Origin: CBDHCC01 sp965219235
GTDB taxonomy: Bacteria; Pseudomonadota; Alphaproteobacteria; Sphingomonadales; Sphingomonadaceae
Direction: 5' to 3'
Length of the DNA: 64,000 nt
NCBI GenBank assembly: GCA_965219235.1
Contig: OZ244721.1
Location: forward strand, 2,046,001 to 2,110,000
Part shown: positions 49,813 through 56,795 of the stretch, in pieces
Layout of the letters: each line of letters starts with the position of its first letter
Numbering within the stretch: the first letter of the stretch is position 1
The notes under the pieces: model-generated
Database searches by the model: none
Seen by the model: the letters and a program-made list of their open reading frames with translations, nothing else
What the model was told of the DNA's origin: nothing
Translations under genes and position numbers: made by a program

Positions 49813-49887
49813 TGGCTGGGGCGGCAGGATTCGAACCTGCGCATACCGGTACCAAAAACCGGTGCCTTACCGCTTGGCTACGCCCCA
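49813..49887 (-). tRNA. tRNA-Gln (anticodon TTG)
   Basis: A complete cloverleaf on the minus strand. The 5' acceptor TGGGGCG pairs with CGCCCCA, then G and an encoded CCA. The anticodon stem is CCGGT/ACCGG with loop TTTTGGT (anticodon TTG), and the T arm is CAGGTTCGAATCCTG. Its first ten bases coincide with the last codons and the TAG stop of ilvE, so the tRNA is either processed from the ilvE transcript or made from a promoter inside ilvE. Confidence 0.95.
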
Positions 49888-51020
49888 GTGTGCGCCGCCG
49901 CCCTTAGCGCGGGGCGATCCTCGGCGTCCAGACGCTGGCACCAGCCATGGGGATCCGGCGCGCGGCCGCGCTGCAGCGCCACCAGCCGGTCGCGCAACCG
50001 GGTGGTGACCGGACCGGGCACGCCCCCGCCCACCGACCACTCGCCCGCGCGGGTCTTCACGGCCAGGATGGGCGTCACCACCGCCGCGGTGCCGCAGGCG
50101 AACGCCTCCGACAGCGCGCCGCTGTCCGCGTCGGCGCGCCACTGCTCCAGCGCGTAGGGCTCCTCGGCCACCTCCATGCCCATCCCCCTCGCGAGCGTCA
50201 GCAGGCTGTCGCGGGTGATGCCGGGCAGGATCGTGCCGGTCAGCGGCGGGGTCGCGAGCCGGCCGTCGGCGTGGACGAACATGACGTTCATGCCCCCCAG
50301 CTCCTCCACGAACCGGCGCTCGGCCGCGTCGAGGAACAGCACCTGCTCGCAGCCGTGCGCGCCCGCCTCCGCCTGGGCGATCAAGCTGGAGGCGTAGTTG
50401 CCGCCGCACTTCGCCTCGCCGGTGCCGCCGGGCGCCGCGCGCGTGTAGGCCTCGGTCGCCCAGATCGACACGCCGGGCTTGCCGCCCCGGAAATAGTCGC
50501 CGACCGTGCAGGCGAGCACGACGAAGCGGTAGCGCGTCGCCGGACGGACGCCCAGAAAGGCCTCCGTCGCCACCACGAAGGGCCGCAGATAGAGCGCGCC
50601 GGCGCCGCTCGGCACCCAGTCGCGCTCCACGTCGACCAGCGCGCGCACCGCGTCCAGGAACATCGCCTCGGGCAGGGGCGGCATCGCCAGCCGCTCGGCC
50701 GAGCGGATCATGCGGCGCGCGTTCGCCTCCGGCCGGAACAGCGCGGGCGAGCCGTCGTCCAGCGCGTAGGCCTTGAGACCCTCGAACACCTCCTGCGCGT
50801 AGTGGAAGACGGACGCGGCGGGGTCGGTCGGCAGGGGCGCGCGCGGCACGATGGCCAGGTCGTGCCAGCCCTGCTCGGCGCAATAGCTGGCGCTCGCCAT
50901 GTGGTCGGTGAAGACGCGACCGAAGCCCGGATCGGTCATCAGCGTGGCACGCTGGTCGGGCGTCGTCGGGCGGTCGCTGAGGGTCACCGCGACGCGGCTC
51001 GACGGGCGCTGGGCGGACAT
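49878..51020 (-). CDS. ilvE: Branched-chain amino-acid aminotransferase
   Basis: A PLP-dependent class IV aminotransferase of 380 residues, last step of Val, Leu and Ile synthesis. Visible are SVFHYAQEVFEGLKAYALDD, the substrate loop RPFVVATEAFLGVRPA, and the PLP Lys in GEAKCGGNYASSLIAQ. The BCAT signature follows (EQVLFLDAAERRFVEELGGM), then the LTGTILPGITRDSLLTLARG region. The C terminus extends about twenty residues beyond the usual DPHGW end (CQRLDAEDRPALRAAAHTGA), and the stop lies inside tRNA-Gln. This suggests that the original end was altered. Start ATG at 51020. Confidence 0.92.
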   Translation of the reverse strand: MSAQRPSSRVAVTLSDRPTTPDQRATLMTDPGFGRVFTDHMASASYCAEQGWHDLAIVPRAPLPTDPAASVFHYAQEVFEGLKAYALDDGSPALFRPEANARRMIRSAERLAMPPLPEAMFLDAVRALVDVERDWVPSGAGALYLRPFVVATEAFLGVRPATRYRFVVLACTVGDYFRGGKPGVSIWATEAYTRAAPGGTGEAKCGGNYASSLIAQAEAGAHGCEQVLFLDAAERRFVEELGGMNVMFVHADGRLATPPLTGTILPGITRDSLLTLARGMGMEVAEEPYALEQWRADADSGALSEAFACGTAAVVTPILAVKTRAGEWSVGGGVPGPVTTRLRDRLVALQRGRAPDPHGWCQRLDAEDRPALRAAAHTGA

Positions 51021-51121
51021 GGACGGCTCTCTCTCCTCGCCCGTTCGCGCGGGCTCTCGTGCCAGCGGAGTAGGAGCGCGGCGGCGGGCGGTCAACGGCT
51101 CCGGAAGGAGCACGACCCGGC

Positions 51122-51943
51122 TCAGCCCCGCGCCGTCTCCCCCGCCAGCGTGCGGTTGCGCGCGACCGCGGCGGCGATCGTGCGTTCGAGGAGCGGCGCC
51201 AGCCCGCCCTCCCCGTCGAGCACGATCAGTCCCTCGCGCGTGGAGCCGCCGCGGCTCGCCACGCGATCGGCGAGCGTGTCGGGCGCCTCGTCGCCCTCGC
51301 TCACCACCCGCGCCGCGCCGCGCACGGTGGCGCGCGCCAGGCGGAGCGCCTGATCGGGGGCGAGCCCCGCCGCCTCGCCCGCCGCCGCGAGCGCGCCCAC
51401 GAAGCGGTAGAGATAGGCGGGGCCGCTCCCCGCCAGCGCGGTGAGCGCGTCGAAGCGGTCCTCGGCCACCCACTCCACCAGCCCCAGCGGCCGCACGAGC
51501 GCGTCGGCGCGGCGCGCGGCGGGCGCGGCCGGATCGGGGGCGCACAGACCGACAACGCCGTCGCCGCCCGCCACCGGCAGGTTCGGCATCGCGCGCACCA
51601 CATCCGACCCCGGGAGGGCGGCGCCCAGGCTGGCGAGGGTCGTGCCCGCCAAGATGGAGATCAGCGGCACGCCGGCCGCGACGGGCGCGACCTCTCCGGC
51701 GACGGCGTCCAGCATCTGCGGCTTGACCGCCAGCAGCACGAGCCCGGGACGCTCCGTCAGCTCGGCGGCGGCGCGCACCACCCGCACGCCGTCCGCCACC
51801 ACCCGGCCGCTGGGGCGCACGACCCGCACCGCCGCCGGATCGAGCCCGGTCTCCAGCCACCGGCCGAGCATCGCGCCCGCCATGTGGCCACAGCCGATCA
51901 GCGTCAGCGGCGCGGCGGGGGTGAGCCCGGCATACGGGATCAC
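51122..51943 (-). CDS. proC: Pyrroline-5-carboxylate reductase
   Basis: Last enzyme of proline synthesis, 273 residues. NAD(P)-binding opening LTLIGCGHMAGAMLGRWLET; then LLAVKPQMLDAVAGEVAP, the conserved VVRAMPNLPVAGGDG and the family signature DALTALAGSGPAYLYRFVGA, followed by GGSTREGLIVLDG near the end. The GTG start overlaps the rsh stop by four bases (GTGA), so the two genes are coupled, which links amino-acid synthesis to the stringent-response gene in one transcript. Confidence 0.93.
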   Translation of the reverse strand: MIPYAGLTPAAPLTLIGCGHMAGAMLGRWLETGLDPAAVRVVRPSGRVVADGVRVVRAAAELTERPGLVLLAVKPQMLDAVAGEVAPVAAGVPLISILAGTTLASLGAALPGSDVVRAMPNLPVAGGDGVVGLCAPDPAAPAARRADALVRPLGLVEWVAEDRFDALTALAGSGPAYLYRFVGALAAAGEAAGLAPDQALRLARATVRGAARVVSEGDEAPDTLADRVASRGGSTREGLIVLDGEGGLAPLLERTIAAAVARNRTLAGETARG

Positions 51944-54066
51944 TCCGCCGCCACCAGGCTGCCCGAATCCCCGATCTCCGAGGCCTGGTGGCGATCGGCG
52001 CGCGCCACCGGCTCGGCGGCGCGCAACGCGATCAGGATGCGCATCAGATGCGCCAGGTCGCGCACCTCCAGCGTCACGTCGAAGGAGTGGAAGCGGGTGT
52101 CGCGGGTCGTCAGCCGCAGGTTCAGGATGTTGGCGCCGGCGTGCGCGAAGACGCCGGCCATGGCCGCGAGCGCGCCGGGCTCGTTCTTCAGCGTCACCTC
52201 CAGGCGCGACGCCCCGCCGCTGCGCCCGTCCCAGGTCAGGTCGACCCAGTCGCCGTCCCCGCTCTCCGACAGCACGGGGCAGTCGATCGTGTGCACGGTC
52301 AGCGGCCGGTCGGCGTGGCGGACGCCCACGATGCGGTCGCCCGGAATGGGCGAGCAGCAGTCGGCCAGCGTGTAGGCCATGCCCGGCGTCAGCCCGTCGA
52401 TGGAGACCGGCTGGCCGGGCCGGTCGGCGCGCTGCGGCGAGACCCGCCGCTTGCCCGGCATCAGCGCGTCGAGCACCGCGCGGTCGTCGAGCTTCCGCCG
52501 GGCGACCGCCACGCGCAGGTCGTCCCCCGATTCGAGCCCCAGCCTGCGGGCGGCATGGGCGATCGCGTCGGGTTTGATCGGCGAGGGCAGGCGGCCGGCG
52601 ATCTGCGCGAGCAGCTTCTCGCCCAGCGCGACGAGCTGCCCGTGCTGCTGCTGCTTGATGGTGCGGCGGATGGCGGCGCGCGCCTTGCCGGTCACCACGA
52701 AGCTCAGCCAGGCCGGCTGCGGCGTCTGGCCGTCCGAGGTCAGCACCTCGACCTGGTCGCCATTGGCGATCGGACTCCTGAGCGGCACCGTCTGGCCGTT
52801 GATCTTGGCGCCCACCGCGTGGCCGCCCAGTTCCGTGTGGACCGCGTAGGCGAAGTCGAGCGCGGTGGCGCCGGTCGGCAGCGCCTGCAGGTCGCCCTTG
52901 GGCGAGAAGGCGAAGATGCGATCCTGGTACATCGCCATGCGCGTATGCTCGAGCAGCTCCTCGGCCGAGCCCGAACTCTTGGCGATCTCCATCAGATCGC
53001 GCAGCCAGCCGACCTGCCCGTCCGGCCGCGCCTCGCCGGTCTTGTAGGCCCAGTGCGCCGCCAGCCCGAACTCCGCCTGGCGGTCCATCTCCGCCGACCG
53101 GATCTGCACCTCGATGCGCACGCCGGACTGGATGACGGTCGTGTGGATCGAGCGATAGCCGTTGCGCTTGGGCGTGGAGATGTAGTCCTTGAAGCGGTCC
53201 GGCACCGCCGGAAAGCGCGCGTGGATCAGGCCGAGCGCGCGGTAGCAGTCGGCGGTGGTCTCGCAGATCACGCGGAACGCCATGATGTCGGACAGCTGCT
53301 CGAACGCGACGTGGCGCTCCGCCATCTTGCGCCAGATGGAATAGGGCGACTTCTCGCGCCCCGACACGCGCGCCGCCAGGCCGTGCTCGGCGAGCAGCTG
53401 CTGCAGCGTGCCGGCCAGCCGCTCGACCTCCAGCCGGCCCTCCGCCTTCAGGGCGTCGCGGCGGCGCGTGATCGATTCGTGCGCCGCGGGCTCGGTCTGC
53501 CGGAAGGCCAACTCCTCCAGCTCGCGCATCCACTCGTACAGTCCGATGCGCTCGGCGAGAGGGGCGTAGATGTCCAGCGTCTCGCGCGCGATCCGCCGCC
53601 GCTTCTCCTCGGAGGGCACGAAGTGCAGCGTGCGCATGTTGTGCAGCCGGTCGGCGAGCTTGACCAGCAGCACGCGGATGTCGTCGGAGATCGCCAGCAG
53701 GAACTTGCGCAGGTTGTCGGCCGCCCGCTCGGACGCCGATCCACCCTCCAGCTTGGTGAGCTTCGTCACCCCGTCGACCAGCCGCGCCACCTCCTCGCCG
53801 AACAGGGCGGCGATCTCCGCGTGGGTGGCGCCCGTGTCCTCGACCGTGTCGTGCAGGATCGCGGTCACGATGGTGGCGGTGTCGAGCCGCAGTTCGGTCA
53901 GGATGCCCGCGACCTCGATCGGGTGGGAGAAATACGGGTCTCCGCTCGCCCGCGTCTGGGTGCCGTGCGCCTGGACCGAATAGACATAGGCGCGGTTGAC
54001 GAGCGCCTCGTCGGCGCCCGGATCGTACGCCTTGACGCGCTCGATCAGCTCATATTGGCGCAGCAC
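51940..54066 (-). CDS. Bifunctional (p)ppGpp synthetase/hydrolase, RelA/SpoT homologue
   Basis: A 708-residue Rsh enzyme that makes and degrades the alarmone (p)ppGpp. Domain order: HD hydrolase (SHPIEVAGILTEL and ILHDTVEDTGATHAEI), synthetase (AFRVICETTADCYRALGLIH and NGYRSIHTTVIQSGVRIEVQ), then TGS (FSPKGDLQALPTGATALDFA). The helical domain and the Cys/His region (LADCCSPIPGDRIVGVRHAD) follow, and a C-terminal ACT domain closes it (FAHAGANILNLRLTT). The hydrolase motif is complete, so it is bifunctional, as is normal for alphaproteobacteria. Start GTG with AGGAGGAGGTGAG upstream. rpoZ lies 94 bases upstream on the same strand, a standard pairing. Confidence 0.95.
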   Translation of the reverse strand: MLRQYELIERVKAYDPGADEALVNRAYVYSVQAHGTQTRASGDPYFSHPIEVAGILTELRLDTATIVTAILHDTVEDTGATHAEIAALFGEEVARLVDGVTKLTKLEGGSASERAADNLRKFLLAISDDIRVLLVKLADRLHNMRTLHFVPSEEKRRRIARETLDIYAPLAERIGLYEWMRELEELAFRQTEPAAHESITRRRDALKAEGRLEVERLAGTLQQLLAEHGLAARVSGREKSPYSIWRKMAERHVAFEQLSDIMAFRVICETTADCYRALGLIHARFPAVPDRFKDYISTPKRNGYRSIHTTVIQSGVRIEVQIRSAEMDRQAEFGLAAHWAYKTGEARPDGQVGWLRDLMEIAKSSGSAEELLEHTRMAMYQDRIFAFSPKGDLQALPTGATALDFAYAVHTELGGHAVGAKINGQTVPLRSPIANGDQVEVLTSDGQTPQPAWLSFVVTGKARAAIRRTIKQQQHGQLVALGEKLLAQIAGRLPSPIKPDAIAHAARRLGLESGDDLRVAVARRKLDDRAVLDALMPGKRRVSPQRADRPGQPVSIDGLTPGMAYTLADCCSPIPGDRIVGVRHADRPLTVHTIDCPVLSESGDGDWVDLTWDGRSGGASRLEVTLKNEPGALAAMAGVFAHAGANILNLRLTTRDTRFHSFDVTLEVRDLAHLMRILIALRAAEPVARADRHQASEIGDSGSLVAAE

Positions 54067-54160
54067 CGCTCACCTCCTCCTTCGCTCCCGCAACATGGGA
54101 GGCGAAGGGGGGCGGTGGCAAGCCCGGGATCACGAACGCGGACTGTCCGTCGCGCCGGAT

Positions 54161-54508
54161 TCAGGCCTCGTAGTCGGCACCCAGGCCCTGATTGCGGGGC
54201 GGCACGGCCGCGGTGAGCCGCAGCGCCTCGGCCGACTGCGCGAGCGAACCGATCTCGTCGGGCTCGACATCGTCGTCGTCGATCTGGACCTTCTGCAGGC
54301 CGCTCACCAGCGCCTCCGTCAGCGCCTTGGGCTTGACCTTGGCCTCGGCGACCTCGCGCAGCGCCACGACCGGGTTCTTGTCGCGGTCGCGGTCGACATA
54401 GAGCGCGTCGCCGCCGGAGATCTGGCGCGCGCGCTGGCCGGCAAGCAGCACGAGATCGAAGCGGTTGGGGATCTTGTCGACGCAATCTTCGACGGTCACA
54501 CGCGCCAT
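54161..54508 (-). CDS. rpoZ: RNA polymerase omega subunit
   Basis: A 115-residue subunit with the invariant opening ARVTVEDCVDKIPNRFDLVL, followed by RARQISGGDALYVDRDRDKN and VVALREVAEAKVKPKALTEA. The C-terminal tail is acidic (VQIDDDDVEPDEIGSLAQ). Omega supports assembly of RNA polymerase and in many bacteria forms part of a ppGpp site, which fits its place before rsh. Confidence 0.95.
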   Translation of the reverse strand: MARVTVEDCVDKIPNRFDLVLLAGQRARQISGGDALYVDRDRDKNPVVALREVAEAKVKPKALTEALVSGLQKVQIDDDDVEPDEIGSLAQSAEALRLTAAVPPRNQGLGADYEA

Positions 54509-54574
54509 GGAGCGGCTCCTTGTGGTCTCGCTAATCCGGGAATGGAGCGCGCTACCACACGACGCGCGAAACCG

Positions 54575-55222
54575 CTAGTCCCCGGGCCGGCCGTTCTTGT
54601 GCGCCCAGTAGAGCTGGGCGGGCGGCACGTTCACCGGCTGGAAGGCGTGGTCGATGCGCGCGAAGTGCGGGTCCAGGAAGCGCTTCACCTTGGGCGAGAA
54701 CTGATAGACCAGGAACTGCCCGCCCGGCGCCATGACCCGCTCGGTCGCCGCCGTGATCGCCGGCCCGACGCCGTCGGGCAGCGTGGAGAAGGGCAGGCCG
54801 GAGAGCACGTAGTCGGCCGCCTCGTGCCCGTGCGCCGCCACGATCGCCTCGACATCGGCGGCCGAGCCGTGGACCGCGGACAGGCGGCTGTCGGCGAAGC
54901 GGCGGCGCAGATACTCGACGAAGTCGGGGTTCGTGTCGATCACGATCAGCCGGCCATCGCGCGGCAGGCGGTCGAGCACCGGCTGGCAGAAGGTGCCCAC
55001 CCCCGGCCCGTACTCCACGAACAGCCGGCACCGGGGCCAGTCGACCGGGCGCAGCATGTGCTCGATCAGCCGGCGGGACGAGGGGATGACGGAGCCGACC
55101 ATCACGGGATGCTTGAGGAACCCCGCCAGGAACACCCCCCTGTCGCCCAGGTGCGTGGCGGCCCAGCGGCCCGCGCGCTCGCGCAGCGACGGCGCCTTCG
55201 TCTCGGCGTCGAACATGGACAT
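54575..55222 (-). CDS. SAM-dependent methyltransferase, phospholipid N-methyltransferase-like
   Basis: A 215-residue class I methyltransferase. The N-terminal helix region (FLAGFLKHPVMVGSVIPSSR) and the SAM motif LFVEYGPGVGTFCQPVLD are those of the PmtA-like group, which methylate phosphatidylethanolamine or related amines. Further motifs are LIVIDTNPDFVEYLRRRF and YVLSGLPFSTLPDGV. The C terminus (PHFARIDHAFQPVNVPPAQL) is also typical. The substrate is not proven by sequence. The ATG at 55222 is taken as start; a second in-frame ATG follows two codons later. Confidence 0.82.
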   Translation of the reverse strand: MSMFDAETKAPSLRERAGRWAATHLGDRGVFLAGFLKHPVMVGSVIPSSRRLIEHMLRPVDWPRCRLFVEYGPGVGTFCQPVLDRLPRDGRLIVIDTNPDFVEYLRRRFADSRLSAVHGSAADVEAIVAAHGHEAADYVLSGLPFSTLPDGVGPAITAATERVMAPGGQFLVYQFSPKVKRFLDPHFARIDHAFQPVNVPPAQLYWAHKNGRPGD

Positions 55223-55335
55223 GGCGGCTCCCGATAAAGTCGTCGGGCGGCGCCCAGGGATTTGCCTCCCTTTCCCAAATCGCCGGTGGGAAGGCAAGGT
55301 TGCGCGCGCAGGGGCCGCGACCTAGCGACGGAAGC

Positions 55336-56670
55336 GTGACCGACCGGCGCCCCGCTCCCGACGCCCGAGATGCGTCCGCCGCCGCACCGACCACCCCGCT
55401 CCCACCCCTGCCGCCCGGCCGCATGGCCGTGCTGTTCGCGGTCATGCTCGTGGCGGCCGCCGGCAACACCGCGATGCAGAGCGTGCTGCCCGCGATCGGC
55501 ACCCGGCTGGGGCTGGCCGACGTGTGGGTCAGCCTGGCGTTCAGCTGGTCGGCGCTGCTCTGGGTGCTGACCGCGCCGCGCTGGGCCAGGGTGTCGGACC
55601 GGCGCGGGCGCAAGGCGCTGATGCAGCTGGGGCTGGTCGGCTTTTCAACGAGCATGGTGGCCTGCGGACTGATCCTGTGGGCGGGGATCGAGGGTTGGAT
55701 CGGTGCCGGCGTGTGTTTCGCGCTGTTCGCGCTGTTCCGCAGCCTCTATGGCGCGCTGGGTTCGGCCGCGCCGCCCGCCGTGCAGGCCTATGTCGCCGCG
55801 CGCACCGACGAGTCGCGGCGCACCGCCTCCCTGTCGGTGCTCGCCTCCTCCTTCGGGCTGGGCACGGTGATCGGGCCGGGCATCGCGCCGTTCCTGATCC
55901 TGCCGCTGTTCGGCCTGTCGGGGCCGATGCTCGCCTTTGCCGCCATCGGGGTAGCCGTGATCGTGGCCCTGCGCCTCGTGCTGCCCGACGATGCCCCCGC
56001 CCACGCGGCGCGCGGCTCGGTGTCGGGCGAGCCGCTGTCGGGAGCGGGGAGCGGCGGTTCGGCGGCCTTGCCTGACGACGGGGAACCGCTGCCCTGGACC
56101 GACCGCCGCATCCGGCCGTGGCTGGTCGCCGGGGTGGTCGGCGGCCATGCCAATGCGATGCTCTTGGGCGTGATCGGCTTCGTGGTGCTCGACCGCCTGG
56201 ACCTGCGCGCCACGCCGGAGCTGGCGACCGATCCCACGGGGCTGGTGCTGATGGCGGGCGCGGGCGCGACGCTGCTGGCGCAATGGGGGCTGATCCCGGG
56301 ATTGCAGCTCACCCCCAGGGTGAGCGTCATGGCGGGCGCGGGGCTGGCGACTGTGGGGGTGTCGCTGGTCGGCGTGGCGAGCGGGCTGCACGGGCTGGTG
56401 ATCGGCTTCGCGGTCTCCGCGCTCGGCTTCGGCCTGTTCCGGCCCGGCTTCACGGCGGGCACCTCGCTCGCGGTCGGCGCGGAGGGGCAGGGCAGCGTCG
56501 CCGGCAAGGTCACGAGCGTGAACGGCATGGCCTACATCGTCGCCCCCGCGGTGGCGGTGCTGATCCACGACTGGAACGCGGGCGCGGTGTTCTGGCTGAT
56601 CGGCGGCCTGACGGCGGGGTTGGCCGTGTGGAGCGTGCGGGGGTTGCGGGAGGCTGCGGCGGAGGGCTGA
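55336..56670 (+). CDS. MFS transporter
   Basis: A 444-residue major facilitator with twelve predicted helices. The helix 2-3 loop signature is seen as RWARVSDRRGRKALMQLGLV and its second-half equivalent near GLIPGLQLTPRVSVMAG. A central loop of about 40 polar residues (PAHAARGSVSGEPLSGAGSG) separates the two six-helix halves. The GTG at 55336 puts about 28 Pro/Ala-rich residues before the first helix; ATG 55423 would start just at that helix. The substrate is unknown. Divergent from the methyltransferase. Confidence 0.8.
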   Translation: MTDRRPAPDARDASAAAPTTPLPPLPPGRMAVLFAVMLVAAAGNTAMQSVLPAIGTRLGLADVWVSLAFSWSALLWVLTAPRWARVSDRRGRKALMQLGLVGFSTSMVACGLILWAGIEGWIGAGVCFALFALFRSLYGALGSAAPPAVQAYVAARTDESRRTASLSVLASSFGLGTVIGPGIAPFLILPLFGLSGPMLAFAAIGVAVIVALRLVLPDDAPAHAARGSVSGEPLSGAGSGGSAALPDDGEPLPWTDRRIRPWLVAGVVGGHANAMLLGVIGFVVLDRLDLRATPELATDPTGLVLMAGAGATLLAQWGLIPGLQLTPRVSVMAGAGLATVGVSLVGVASGLHGLVIGFAVSALGFGLFRPGFTAGTSLAVGAEGQGSVAGKVTSVNGMAYIVAPAVAVLIHDWNAGAVFWLIGGLTAGLAVWSVRGLREAAAEG

Positions 56671-56684
56671 GTGTCCCCCGCCCC

Positions 56685-56771
56685 CGCTCAGGCTGAGCTT
56701 GTCGAAGCCTCTTTCGGACCGAAGGGCGGGTCTTCGGCGGGACGGACCCTTCGACAAGCTCAGGGTGAGCG
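56685..56771. repeat. Inverted repeat pair GCTTGTCGAAG...CTTCGACAAGC
   Basis: Two 23-base arms, CGCTCAGGCTGAGCTTGTCG and its inverse ending AAGCTCAGGGTGAGCG, surround a 40-base loop between the MFS and CDC48 gene ends. It is the sphingomonad REP unit also found near 37299 and 37638. It lies between two convergent genes and could fold as a large terminator. Confidence 0.65.
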
Positions 56772-56795
56772 GAGTGGTTTGCCAGGCTGCCAGCC

